Shown: positions 1 to 9,077 of the stretch, piece by piece
Layout of the letters: the number at the start of each line of letters is the position of its first letter
How positions within the stretch are numbered: the stretch's first letter is position 1
Assembly (NCBI GenBank): GCA_963778025.1
Contig: CAVZTA010000006.1
Coordinates: 124,001 to 188,000, forward strand
DNA length: 64,000 nucleotides
Origin: CAVZTA01 sp963778025
GTDB lineage: Bacteria > Chloroflexota > Limnocylindria > Limnocylindrales > CSP1-4
Direction: 5' to 3'
Position numbers and translations under genes: made by a program
Notes under the pieces: model-generated
Database searches by the model: none
Told to the model about the DNA's origin: nothing
The model's input: the letters and a program-made list of their open reading frames with translations, nothing else

Positions 1-3000
1 GAACCGGACCTCGTCCATGGACCAGGCGATGGGCCGCAGCACGCAGATGGCGGCCCCGGCGAGGGTCAGCCCGATCATCAGGAACATGAACGTGAGGTTG
101 CCGGCGCCCTGCCCCTCGGGGACGCTGATGGCCATCCAGCCCAGGAGCGTCGTCGCGCCCACGAGCCCGAGGATGAGGATCACCCGGCCGAGCGCGCTGC
201 GACCGAGATACAGGATGCCCAGGGCGCCGATGGCGTAGGCCGCGACCCACTTCGAGGCGAGCGCGAGGCCGAGCAGCACGCCGATCACCGGCAGCAACGC
301 CCAGAACGCGTGGCGGTGCCGGATGGCGCCCGTCCAGAGCGCGGCGAACAGCAGGTACGCGGCGATGATGAACACGCCGACGTACACGTCGTTCATGCCG
401 ATCCGGCTCTGGACGAACTCCATGCCGTCGAACAGCGCGAGGAACCCGACCGCGATGGCGACCGCCCGCCGGCGGAAGAGGATCCGGCCGAGCAGGTAGA
501 GCAGCGCGACCGTCACGACGCCCGCGATGACGCCCGGCAGCCGCCAGGCGAAGGCGTAATGGCCCATGTCGAGGGAGGCCGCCGTACCGTCGGGTGAGAA
601 GGCCAGGACCGCGTTGCGGTCGGAGCTCGGGTAGTCGGGCGAGGTGTCGAGCGCCCAGGCGGAGGGAGCGAAGGGCAGCTTGTGGTCGGCGAACACGACG
701 TTCGCGTGCGGCTCGACGACGTAGACGGTGCTGGTGCGGCCATCGGGCGTGACGCCCAGGACGTGGATGAGCTCGGTGGCCGGGTCGTAGACGATCCGGT
801 CGACGGCGCCGGGCATCCGGATCGGGTCCGTCCGGAGATGCGGACCGTCCTTCGCCGCGTCACCGGTGACGTCGATGCGGGCGAGGATCGGCTGGCCGTC
901 CGCGTTCTCGGCGGTGACGTACAGCTGTGAGCCGTTCTCGATGCCGGTGATGAGCGCCGCACCGGTCGCATGGTCGACGGGGATGGTCGCCGCTGCGTCG
1001 CCGCCCGGCGTCACGAATGTCACGCCATCGTCGCCCGTGACCGCCATGCGGCCCACCTGCTCGATCGCGAGGCCCTCGAGCGTGTTGTCGTCGATCGCGT
1101 CCTGGACGGCTTTCTTCGTGTCCTCGTCGAGGTTCCCGACCAGCACGGTCCGGCTGTCGCCGCCCTCGTCGAGCCGCGCCTGGAGCGTGTCGACGTCCGC
1201 GCCGACCAGCCCCGCCAGCGTGGCCAGGGTGGTGGCCGGGTCGGTGAGCGCGGCACGATCGACGACCACGGCATCGCCCCGGCCGGCCGGCACCGCACTG
1301 TTCGCGCCCGGCACGGAGCCACGGCCGACGATGGCGCCGGTCGCGTCGTCGACGTTGACGATGCGGTCGTCGTCGAGCACCGCGAGCACGGTCCCGCCGT
1401 CCTCGAACGCGGCGAGCTCCCGGACCCCGCCGTCGAGCGTGGCGAGCTCCTCGGGCCCTGGCTGTTCGGCCGGATCGCCGCCCCGCACGGCGTCCAGGCC
1501 GGCGAGGTCGAGCGTCAGCAGCTCCCCGCTGTCGGTCCCGATGACCAGCAGGTGCGACTCCGGATCGACCGCCACGGCCGAGGCGCCCGGGACGTCGGAC
1601 CGCGACACGACCTTGCGCGTGTCCAGGTCGTAGCCGATGACCTCGTCGCCGGTCGCGATCCACAGCTTGTCGCCGCCCCAGCCACCGGGCAGGAACTGGT
1701 CGGGATAGCGGCGCTCGACCGTCGAATCGCGGACCGGCACGTCCAGCTCGCTGGTCTCCGCGACGTCGTGCCCGGCGAACGCGACGATGCCCGCCGCCAT
1801 CGCGTACTTCGCGAGGTGCGGGTGCGTCCACTCGTAGATCTCCTTGCTGATGCCGTAGCGCCAGAGCTGCAGGAACTCGGTGGCCGTCCGCGCGTGATAG
1901 ACCTCGTCGAAGTGCATCTGGACCGGCTCTTCGAGGCGGAAGGAGCGGAGCAGCAGCGAGGCGACGACGAGCACGGCGAGGAGCCACAGGTCGAGGCGGT
2001 CGAGGCGGCCGCCGGGCTCCCGGTCGAGCGATGCCGAGCGATCCGGACGCGTCGGCGTCTCGCGGACGCGATCACGGAAGCGGACCCACCATGGGCGGTC
2101 GTCGTCGACGCGGTGGACCTCCCACGCAGGGAGCGGTCGCGTCCCGGTCGACGCGACGGCGAACGCCATGCCCGCCGCGCCCGCGCCCGCCGCGCCTGCG
2201 CCCATCGCGCCCGCGCCTCCCACACCCGCACCCGACCCCGCGACTCCCGCGCCCGCCGCCCACGGCGCGAGTGGCCGGCCCGCCTCCGGCTGCCACTCGC
2301 CAACGTCCTCGTCCGCATCGAGGTCCCCGGCGTCGACGAGATCGTCGGCGAGCCGTCGGCGAGCACCGTCGCGGAGCTGGACGGCCGCCCAGGCGAAGAC
2401 GGCCAGCTGGGCGAGCGCCATGAGCGAGACCCAGAAGGTCGTGCGCAGGTCCGGCCCGATCCCCAGCCAGTCGCTGATGTGGTGGCCCGGGTAGATCGTG
2501 GTCAGGACGACGTACATGTTCCCGAAGGTCGCCACGCACGAGACCACGTAGGCGATGGCCCAGCGCCACGAGACGACGGCGAGGATCGCCCCGATCGCGA
2601 CCAACGGGAACAGGTAGCGCTCGTGGACGCGTGTCGGGACGACGAAGAACGCGAGGGCCAGGACGGCCAGCCCGACGAGGATCGTCAGCCGGTCGGGGCG
2701 TCGGGCGACGAGGGCCGAGACGCCGAGCACGGCGAGCACCAGCAGCACCGTCCCGACGATGACGGGCGGCAATCCCAGGATCGTCGCGTGCGCGGCGTCG
2801 TCCTGCGGCGAGCAGGCGATCGGGTCCGCGCCCTCCGGGGTCGGCGGTCCCTCGACGTCGCAGACCCAGCCACCGTTCTGCGCGAGGCCCCAGGCCTGCC
2901 CGTTCACGTCGGTCGTCACGAGGGCCCACGGGTTGTACGCGTTGACGGTGAGGTACGGATAGCCCGCGGCGGTCTTGCCGATCTGCTCGGTCAGGCCGAC

Positions 3001-3798
3001 GACCGACAGGCCGAACGGCGCGGACAGGATGACCGCGGTCAGCAGGCCCGCAAGACCCGTCGTGAGGATCCGGACCGGGGTCGTGGGCCGGCGCTCCCAG
3101 GCGAAGCCCGACGGCTCGGGCTCCGGGTCATCGCCGTAGGCGCCCTGTGGCCACAGCGCCCGCCGCACCGTCACCCACGCCACGATCGGGATGAGGATGC
3201 CCAGCTGCGGCTTGATGAGCGCGGCGACGACCGTCAGGATCGCGGCCCGCTCGTGGCGGCCTTTCCACAGCTCCCGGACCCCGAGCAGCATGAACACCAC
3301 GCCCACCGAGTCGACCTGGCCCCACACGACCGAGTCGAACCAGGTGATCGGGTTGATGAGGACGATCAGCGCGCCGATCCGCGCCCGCGACTCGCGGACG
3401 CCGAGGTCCCGGAGCATGAGGAACACGACGAACGCGAGCGCGACGTCGGACACGATCGCCGGCAGCTTGATGAGGTCGCCGATGCCACCGATCGCCTTGC
3501 CCACGACGCCGACGGCCCACAGGGCATACAGATAGCCCGGCGTGTAGTCGTGGAAGCCCGGCCGCGTATAGAAGCCGGCCGGGCCGTTCGTCGCCAGGTC
3601 GTTCGCCCAGCCGCGGAACGAGGCGAGGTCGTTATCGAACCCGCTCCCCGCAAGCGGCGGGTACAGGTATGCCATGATGAGCCGGAAGGCGAGCCCGACT
3701 GCGAGCATCACCCCGATCGCGCCGACCGCGGACCGCAGTGACGCGGATCCCGCAGACCCGTCCCGGGCGGGCGCACCCGGCTCCGGGGATCCGGTCAC
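1..3798 (-). CDS. Giant membrane glycosyltransferase: GT-C module fused to a PMT-type mannosyltransferase with inserted beta-propeller (3' end outside window)
   Basis: The reading frame is open from a GTG at 3798 (AGGAGG just upstream) to the left edge: 1,266 codons, C-terminus missing. Residues 1-460 form a polytopic GT-C half with ERYLFP and NAYNPWAL. Residues about 505-550 are a Gly/Ala linker. A second module begins near 610 and shows the protein O-mannosyltransferase signatures FDEVYHARTATEF and THPHLAKYAMA. About 390 soluble residues with beta-propeller-like repeats (for example DKLWIATGDEVIGYDL) follow, and then the PMT helices resume at WRLPGVIAGV and RIGMND. In ordinary PMT/ArnT enzymes these two parts are joined by a short loop. 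The family transfers mannose from a polyprenyl phosphate to extracytoplasmic acceptors. The GT2 at 6891 could make that donor. The order of domains is read directly; the substrate is inferred. Confidence 0.8.
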   Translation of the reverse strand, partial: MTGSPEPGAPARDGSAGSASLRSAVGAIGVMLAVGLAFRLIMAYLYPPLAGSGFDNDLASFRGWANDLATNGPAGFYTRPGFHDYTPGYLYALWAVGVVGKAIGGIGDLIKLPAIVSDVALAFVVFLMLRDLGVRESRARIGALIVLINPITWFDSVVWGQVDSVGVVFMLLGVRELWKGRHERAAILTVVAALIKPQLGILIPIVAWVTVRRALWPQGAYGDDPEPEPSGFAWERRPTTPVRILTTGLAGLLTAVILSAPFGLSVVGLTEQIGKTAAGYPYLTVNAYNPWALVTTDVNGQAWGLAQNGGWVCDVEGPPTPEGADPIACSPQDDAAHATILGLPPVIVGTVLLVLAVLGVSALVARRPDRLTILVGLAVLALAFFVVPTRVHERYLFPLVAIGAILAVVSWRWAIAYVVSCVATFGNMYVVLTTIYPGHHISDWLGIGPDLRTTFWVSLMALAQLAVFAWAAVQLRDGARRRLADDLVDAGDLDADEDVGEWQPEAGRPLAPWAAGAGVAGSGAGVGGAGAMGAGAAGAGAAGMAFAVASTGTRPLPAWEVHRVDDDRPWWVRFRDRVRETPTRPDRSASLDREPGGRLDRLDLWLLAVLVVASLLLRSFRLEEPVQMHFDEVYHARTATEFLQLWRYGISKEIYEWTHPHLAKYAMAAGIVAFAGHDVAETSELDVPVRDSTVERRYPDQFLPGGWGGDKLWIATGDEVIGYDLDTRKVVSRSDVPGASAVAVDPESHLLVIGTDSGELLTLDLAGLDAVRGGDPAEQPGPEELATLDGGVRELAAFEDGGTVLAVLDDDRIVNVDDATGAIVGRGSVPGANSAVPAGRGDAVVVDRAALTDPATTLATLAGLVGADVDTLQARLDEGGDSRTVLVGNLDEDTKKAVQDAIDDNTLEGLAIEQVGRMAVTGDDGVTFVTPGGDAAATIPVDHATGAALITGIENGSQLYVTAENADGQPILARIDVTGDAAKDGPHLRTDPIRMPGAVDRIVYDPATELIHVLGVTPDGRTSTVYVVEPHANVVFADHKLPFAPSAWALDTSPDYPSSDRNAVLAFSPDGTAASLDMGHYAFAWRLPGVIAGVVTVALLYLLGRILFRRRAVAIAVGFLALFDGMEFVQSRIGMNDVYVGVFIIAAYLLFAALWTGAIRHRHAFWALLPVIGVLLGLALASKWVAAYAIGALGILYLGRSALGRVILILGLVGATTLLGWMAISVPEGQGAGNLTFMFLMIGLTLAGAAICVLRPIAWSMDEVRF

Positions 3799-3824
3799 GG
3801 GAGCCTCCTAGGCAACGCTGGAAG

Positions 3825-5279
3825 GTGCACGGGAGTATAGCCGAGGGTCTCGCCACGCCCCGTGGGACCCGGTCCACCCTGGCCGCTCGCGTGACCACCT
3901 TCGTGGTGGGCACGATCCTGCTGCTGGGCGCGACGCTCCTGTACGTCGTCTCGAACCCCGAGCACTTCAACTTCTACGACCACTTCGTGTGGCAGGCGGA
4001 CGCGTTCCTCCACGGTCGGGCGTGGATCCCGTATCCCATCGTGGGTCAGAACGACTGGTTCCAGGACGTCTACCCCATCTCCGACACGCAGGCGCTGCTG
4101 CCGTTCCCGCCGCTGCCGGCGCTCCTGCTCATGCCGCTGGTCGCGCTGTACGGCCTGGACACCGACCAGGAGCTGGTGGCGGCGCTGCTGGCGGGCATCG
4201 GCGTCGGCCTGACGTTCTGGATGCTCGGGCGGTTGCCCATCGGTCGTGGCTCGCGGATCGTCACGACGGTGTTCCTCGCGGCGGGGACGGTCTTCTGGTG
4301 GACCGCCGTGGTCGGCACCACGTGGTACTTCGCGCACATCGTGGCGCTGGATCTCATGGTCCTCGCGATCGGCATCGCTCTGGGCGGCGACCGGGGCGCC
4401 GTCGACGACGAGGCGTGGGACGACGACGAGGCCGCGGATGTGGCGGTCGCATCCGATGGTCGGCTGCGTCGGTGGATCGACGCGTTCCTGCCGCTCGACG
4501 GTCGCCAGGTCCTGGTCGGCTTCCTGTTCGGCCTCGCGGCGACGGCCCGGCTGCCCGTGATCGTCGGCGCGCCGTTCTTCGTCCTCGTCGGACCCGGCGG
4601 GACGTGGCAGCGGCGCGCGCTGTCGGCGGGGCTGGGGGCGTCGATCCCGGTGCTCGGCCTGTTCGCGTACAACGTCGCGACGACCGGGCACGTGTTCCAC
4701 CCCGGGTATGAGTACCAATACCAGCGCGAGCAGGGCTACGTGACCCTCGGCTACCACCCGGACTGGTCGATCGAGGATGTGCGCTACCTGCCGCAGAACC
4801 TGCGGATCGCGTTCCTGACCGTGCCCGACATCCTGCCCCAGGCGCGCACGTACGCCCTGGGGCCCCTGTTCCAGCCCGACGAGCCCGTGTGCACCGAGCC
4901 GGGAGCGACCCGCGGCCTGTTCGATCGTGACTGCCCGCTCGCGCTGCCCCATGACATCGGCACCAGCCTGCTCCTGACCTCGCCGGCGTACCTGTTGCTC
5001 CTGCCGACGCTGCGCCGATGGGGCCGCAGCCGCCTCGTGACCGGCGGCATCATCGCGATCGTGCTCATCGTCCTGCTCGACCTGGCCCACTTCAGCCAGG
5101 GCTGGGTCCAGTGGGGGTATCGCTTCTCGAACGACTTCGCGCCGTTCGCCCTGCCGCTGGTCGCGCTCGGCGCACAGGGCCGCGACGGTCGGCTGCGGCT
5201 CGTCGCCTACGTGCTGGTCACGCTGTCGGTGCTGATCAACCTGTGGGGCGTGATCTGGGGGAGTCTCCTGGGATGGTGA
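3825..5279 (+). CDS. Polytopic membrane protein, GT-C-like glycosyltransferase
   Basis: The protein has about 480 residues and roughly ten hydrophobic segments. An early loop after TM1 contains FYDHFVWQADAFLHG, placed like the acidic DxD/DE loop of GT-C enzymes. A late extracytoplasmic loop contains two cysteines (around 4890 and 4930). I did not recognise a specific family. Its position between the PMT fusion and the DUF2723 gene suggests a role in envelope glycan or glycoprotein synthesis. The start is uncertain. An ATG at 3738 would overlap the divergent gene, so a GTG at 3825 is chosen; a GTG at 3891 is also possible. The first hydrophobic segment begins just after 3891. Confidence 0.7.
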   Translation: MHGSIAEGLATPRGTRSTLAARVTTFVVGTILLLGATLLYVVSNPEHFNFYDHFVWQADAFLHGRAWIPYPIVGQNDWFQDVYPISDTQALLPFPPLPALLLMPLVALYGLDTDQELVAALLAGIGVGLTFWMLGRLPIGRGSRIVTTVFLAAGTVFWWTAVVGTTWYFAHIVALDLMVLAIGIALGGDRGAVDDEAWDDDEAADVAVASDGRLRRWIDAFLPLDGRQVLVGFLFGLAATARLPVIVGAPFFVLVGPGGTWQRRALSAGLGASIPVLGLFAYNVATTGHVFHPGYEYQYQREQGYVTLGYHPDWSIEDVRYLPQNLRIAFLTVPDILPQARTYALGPLFQPDEPVCTEPGATRGLFDRDCPLALPHDIGTSLLLTSPAYLLLLPTLRRWGRSRLVTGGIIAIVLIVLLDLAHFSQGWVQWGYRFSNDFAPFALPLVALGAQGRDGRLRLVAYVLVTLSVLINLWGVIWGSLLGW

Positions 5280-5295
5280 GGCGCCGCCGCCGCGG

Positions 5296-6894
5296 ATGAG
5301 CGTGTCCGCCCTGGATCCGCGCCGGCATCCGGACGCCCGGATCGCCGAGCGACTGGTCATGGTCGCGGTGGGGCTCGTGGCGTTCGTGCTTGCGCGTGCG
5401 GCGCTGCTTCCGGGCGTCTGGTTCTGGGACACCGCCGAGGCGCAGACGGTCGGGCCGCTGCTGGGCGTGATGCACCCGACGGGCTTCCCGGCCTACGTCC
5501 TGCTCGGCTGGCTGGCCTCGTTCGTGTTCGCGCCGTTCGGCGAGCCGGCATTCCGGATGAACCTCCTCTCGGCCGTCCTCGTGGCGACGGCCGCGGGCGT
5601 GACCGTCGCCATCGCGCGACGCCTGGGCACGCCGCTCGCCGTGGCGGCGGCCGCGGGCCTCGGGCTTGCGACCACGCCGATCGCCTGGAGCATCGCGACC
5701 CACGCCGATGCCCACGCGCTCCACCTCGTGCTGGTCGCGCTGGTCGTCCTGCTGCTCGTGAGCTGGGAGTGGCGCGTGCGCTCGCGCCACGAGCGCGGCG
5801 AGAGCGGGCCCGATCGCGCCACCGACCGGCGGCTCCTCGCCGCGGCCGCGGTGTTCGGCGTGGCGGTGGCCAACCATCCGCTGGCGCTGCTCCTGGCGCC
5901 GTGCATCGCGATCGCGGTGATCGTCGTCGACCCGGGCGTCGTCCGACGACCGCGGCTCGTGCTGACGGCGATCGGGATCTCGCTGGGGGTCGCGCTCCTG
6001 CTCTACCTGCAGCTGCCCCTGCGGGCGGGGCCGTTCCGGGCGGCGCTGGTCTATGGCCACCCGGAGACGCTCCAGGGGTTCCTGTACATCGTCCTCGGTC
6101 AGCAGTTCGGCGGCAGCGTCGTCGACCCGTTCGCGGACCTGTCCGATGCGGCGACCGACCTGGTGGGCCTCATCGGGGACCAGTTCGGCCCGCTCGCGCT
6201 GCTCCTGCCGGTCGGGTTCATCGCGTCGATCCGCCTGTGGCCGGGATTCGGGACGCTGTCGGGACTCGGCGCGGTCATCACGACGGTGTTCGCCGTGTCG
6301 TACCGCAACGCGATGATCGACCGCTACTACCTCGTCCCGATCCTGTTCTGCTGGCTGTGGCTGGCCGTGCTGGCGGCGGTCGCGATCCGGCGGGTGTTCG
6401 GGGAGCTCGACTGGTCCGCGCCACCCGAGGACCGCGCCGAGCCGTCGGCGGGCCTGACCGGCGGCTGGACGCGCACGACGCTGTCGATCGCCCTGGCGGG
6501 GGTCATGCTGCTGCCACTCGCGACGACCTGGCCCGCTCGGTGGGCGGACGTCGACCGCTCGCAGGACACCTCGGGGCCGACGTGGCTCGACCAGGCGTTG
6601 AGCGCGCTGCCGCAGGACGCGGTCGTCGTGTCGTGGTGGAGCTACTCGACGACGCTATGGTACGGCCAGCTCATCGAGGGACGGCGGCCCGACCTTCTCG
6701 TCATCGACGATCGGACCCGCCTCGACCTCGGCCTGGGAGACGAGAACGACGTGATCGACAGCTACTTCGGCCGGCGCCCGGTGTACGTCATCCAGACGGG
6801 TGGCGACCTCCGGACGATCGAGCAGCGCTACCTGCTCACGACCGTGGGTGAGCCGGCCAACCTGTACCGGGTGATCGCCCGGGCCGGCTCGTGA
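5296..6894 (+). CDS. DUF2723 family membrane protein (TMEM260-like, putative O-mannosyltransferase)
   Basis: This 532-residue polytopic protein has the N-terminal DUF2723 signature: VWFWDTAEAQTVGPLLGVMH followed by PTGFPAYVLLG. It corresponds to the first helix and catalytic loop of this GT-C-type family, and human TMEM260 is an O-mannosyltransferase of the same family. A soluble C-terminal part (from about residue 430) includes DQALSALPQDAVVVSWWSYS, typical of the family's lumenal domain. It lies 16 nt after the preceding GT-C-like gene and shares a GTGA overlap with the GT2 downstream, so the three plus-strand genes probably form one operon. The exact acceptor is unknown. Confidence 0.8.
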   Translation: MSVSALDPRRHPDARIAERLVMVAVGLVAFVLARAALLPGVWFWDTAEAQTVGPLLGVMHPTGFPAYVLLGWLASFVFAPFGEPAFRMNLLSAVLVATAAGVTVAIARRLGTPLAVAAAAGLGLATTPIAWSIATHADAHALHLVLVALVVLLLVSWEWRVRSRHERGESGPDRATDRRLLAAAAVFGVAVANHPLALLLAPCIAIAVIVVDPGVVRRPRLVLTAIGISLGVALLLYLQLPLRAGPFRAALVYGHPETLQGFLYIVLGQQFGGSVVDPFADLSDAATDLVGLIGDQFGPLALLLPVGFIASIRLWPGFGTLSGLGAVITTVFAVSYRNAMIDRYYLVPILFCWLWLAVLAAVAIRRVFGELDWSAPPEDRAEPSAGLTGGWTRTTLSIALAGVMLLPLATTWPARWADVDRSQDTSGPTWLDQALSALPQDAVVVSWWSYSTTLWYGQLIEGRRPDLLVIDDRTRLDLGLGDENDVIDSYFGRRPVYVIQTGGDLRTIEQRYLLTTVGEPANLYRVIARAGS

Positions 6895-7679
6895 CGGAGG
6901 GCGTCCTGAAGGTCGAGATCGCGGCGATCCCGAAGGTCCCACGGCTCTCGTACTTCTTCCCCGCACACAACGAGGCGCTCAACCTCGGTGGGCTGGTGGA
7001 GGAGGCGCTGGCGACCTTGCCGGGTCTCGCCGAGACGTTCGAGATCGTCATCGTGAACGACGGCTCGAAGGATGAGACCGGGCGCATCGCGGACGAGCTC
7101 GTCGCTGCCAACCCGGACGTCGTGCGCGCGGTGCACCACCCCACGAACCTGGGCTACGGAGCGGCGCTCCGTTCGGGATTCCGCGCCGCCCGCTACGAGC
7201 TCATCTCGTTCACCGATGGCGACCGGCAGTTCCGGGTCGCGGACCTGGGCCGGCTCACGGAGCGCCTTGGCGAGGCCGATGCACCCGACGTGGTCGTCGG
7301 CTACCGGATCAAGCGCGCCGATCCGATCGTCCGGACGATCTACGCGAAGTGCTACCGGTTCGCGAACCGCGTGTGGTTCGGGCTGCGGGTCCGCGACGTC
7401 GACTGCGCGTGCAAGCTGTTCCGGCGCGAGGCGCTGGAGGGGATCCGCGTGGAATCGGGCGGCGCGTTCTTCTCTGCCGAGCTGCTGATCAAGCTGCAGG
7501 CGAAGGGCGCGACACTCGCCGAGGTCGGGGTGCCGCACCACCCGCGGACGGCCGGCTCGCCGACGGGCGCGAAGCCATCGGTGATCTGGCGTGCCGTGAA
7601 GGACTTCTGGTCGCTGCGCCTGCGGCTGTGGTCGAACCGCGCCCGAGCGATGAAGCGAGGCGAAGCGATCCTCTCCTAG
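6891..7679 (+). CDS. Family 2 glycosyltransferase, dolichol-phosphate-mannose-synthase-like
   Basis: A 262-residue cytosolic GT-A enzyme. FFPAHNEALNLGG and VNDGSKDETG form the nucleotide-sugar site, FTDGDRQF is the DxD-type metal-binding motif, and CKLFRREALEGI is a typical later motif. It has no C-terminal membrane helices. The family makes polyprenyl-phosphate-linked sugar from GDP- or UDP-sugar. As the last gene of a cluster of three GT-C-type enzymes, it is the obvious candidate to supply their lipid-linked donor (inference). The GTG start overlaps the stop of the preceding gene (GTGA). Confidence 0.85.
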   Translation: MTEGVLKVEIAAIPKVPRLSYFFPAHNEALNLGGLVEEALATLPGLAETFEIVIVNDGSKDETGRIADELVAANPDVVRAVHHPTNLGYGAALRSGFRAARYELISFTDGDRQFRVADLGRLTERLGEADAPDVVVGYRIKRADPIVRTIYAKCYRFANRVWFGLRVRDVDCACKLFRREALEGIRVESGGAFFSAELLIKLQAKGATLAEVGVPHHPRTAGSPTGAKPSVIWRAVKDFWSLRLRLWSNRARAMKRGEAILS

Positions 7680-7702
7680 GTCCCCGTCCCGTCCGTCCGG
7701 CC

Positions 7703-8302
7703 TCAGCCGGGGGTCGGACCTTCCTTCTCGCCGCCGCCTTCGGGTTGATCGAGCGAGTTCACGAAGTCGCGGAAGACGTCGAGCCGCGGGTCGACGAAGC
7801 GTTCGCCGCTGGGCGGCGTCTCCAGGGCGCTGCCGGCGACCCGTTCGGTGTCCTCGTCGTCGTCGCTCCCCTCACCCGCCGCCTCGGCGCCCAGCCCCGC
7901 CTGTTCCAGGACGTCGGGTGCGGCGAAGATCGGCGTGCCCAGGCGGACCGCGAGCGCCAGCGCATCGGACGGCCGCGAGTCGATCTCGAGCAGCCGGCCA
8001 TCCGAGCGCAGGATCAGCCGGGCGTGGAACGTCTCCTCCGCGAGCGCGGCGATGACCACGCGCTCCACCCGCACGCCGAGCTCTCCGAGCGCCGACGCGA
8101 ACAGGTCGTGGGTCAGGGGACGCTCCGGCGTGAGGCCCTGCAGGCGCATCGCGATCGCGCTCGCCTCCCAGGGGCCGATCCAGATGGGCAGGTACCGATC
8201 CCGGGCGGTCTCCTTGAGGATCACCACGTGGCGGCTGGACAGCATGTGCACGCGGACGCTCTCGACGACCATCTCGATGTCGCGGCCGTTGTCCTCCGCC
8301 AT
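7703..8302 (-). CDS. Bifunctional nuclease family protein (DUF151)
   Basis: The protein has 199 residues. The first 130 are a DUF151/bifunctional nuclease domain: VILKETARDRYLPIWIGP, then EASAIAMRLQG, then LEIDSRPSDALALAVR. The acidic C-terminal 60 residues, rich in Asp/Glu, are not part of the core domain. The family is reported to have DNase/RNase activity in plants and is widespread in bacteria with an unclear role. The ATG at 8302 is preceded by GATAAT seven bases upstream, so the transcript may be leaderless. A longer frame to 8509 exists but extends into the rhomboid gene. Confidence 0.85.
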   Translation of the reverse strand: MAEDNGRDIEMVVESVRVHMLSSRHVVILKETARDRYLPIWIGPWEASAIAMRLQGLTPERPLTHDLFASALGELGVRVERVVIAALAEETFHARLILRSDGRLLEIDSRPSDALALAVRLGTPIFAAPDVLEQAGLGAEAAGEGSDDDEDTERVAGSALETPPSGERFVDPRLDVFRDFVNSLDQPEGGGEKEGPTPG

Positions 8303-8348
8303 GCGGCCGATTATCCCACGTGACCCGGAAGCCACGGCGCCTGCGCGG

Positions 8349-9077
8349 TCAGCCCACCACGGGCGGCGCCTCCGGCATCCGGCGCGCGTAACCCCCGAAC
8401 CGGCGCATCGCGAGGGCCACGAGCACCCCGAACAGGAACCCGCCGATGTGCGCGAAGAACGCGACGCCCGGCTGCTCGGCAGCCGGGATGCCCACCGCGG
8501 CGACGCCATCGATGAGCTGGAGGACGAACCAGAAGCCGAGCACGATGATCGCCGGGACGGCGATGAGCTGGTAGAAGAAGCCCAGGAACACCAGCGACTG
8601 GATCCGCGCCCGCGGGAACAGCACGAGGTACGCGCCCAGCGCCGCCGCGATCGCGCCCGACGCCCCGATGAGCGGCGCGGTGGCCGTCGGATCGATCGCC
8701 ACCTGGGTCAGGTCGGCGACGATGCCACCGACCAGATAGAACGCGAGGAACAGCAGCGGACCCATCCGGTCCTCGATGTTGTTGCCGAAGATCCACAGGA
8801 ACAGCATGTTGCCGCCCAGGTGGAGCCAGCTCCCGTGCAGGAACTGGCTGGTCACGAGCGTGAGCAGCACGAGCGACCCGAGCTGTCGTTGCTCGAGCGC
8901 GGCCGAGATGTCGGCCGGGATGACGCCCCAGCGGGTGACGAACGCGTCCAGCGCCGCGTCGCCGCCGCTGACGAGGAGGCCCACCTCCCAGCCGAAGACG
9001 AGCGTGCACAGGACGATGAGCGAGAGGGTGATGACCGGGGTCCGCCGCGTGGGATTGGCGTCCCGGAGCGGGATCAC
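8349..9077 (-). CDS. Rhomboid family intramembrane serine protease
   Basis: The protein has 242 residues with six to seven predicted helices. The catalytic serine lies in GASGAIAAALGAY, and the catalytic histidine in FFAHIGGFLFG. HGSWLHLGGNMLFLWIFG is the conserved loop/TM2 region. It cleaves membrane proteins within the bilayer; the substrate is unknown. The GTG start overlaps the stop of the large upstream gene (GTGA at 9074-9077), so the two are translationally coupled. The upstream membrane-anchored protein is a candidate substrate or partner (inference). Confidence 0.92.
   Translation of the reverse strand: MIPLRDANPTRRTPVITLSLIVLCTLVFGWEVGLLVSGGDAALDAFVTRWGVIPADISAALEQRQLGSLVLLTLVTSQFLHGSWLHLGGNMLFLWIFGNNIEDRMGPLLFLAFYLVGGIVADLTQVAIDPTATAPLIGASGAIAAALGAYLVLFPRARIQSLVFLGFFYQLIAVPAIIVLGFWFVLQLIDGVAAVGIPAAEQPGVAFFAHIGGFLFGVLVALAMRRFGGYARRMPEAPPVVG

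Noticed and set aside
970..3741. 923-codon open frame on the plus strand
   Set aside because: It is Arg/Asp/Glu-rich with no protein-like motifs and is antisense to the GT-C/PMT fusion gene, which has clear signatures. It is a GC-rich shadow frame.
3738..3824. ATG at 3738 as start of the plus-strand GT-C-like gene
   Set aside because: It overlaps the first 60 nt of the divergent gene, which has a strong ribosome-binding site, and the extra residues are not membrane-protein-like.
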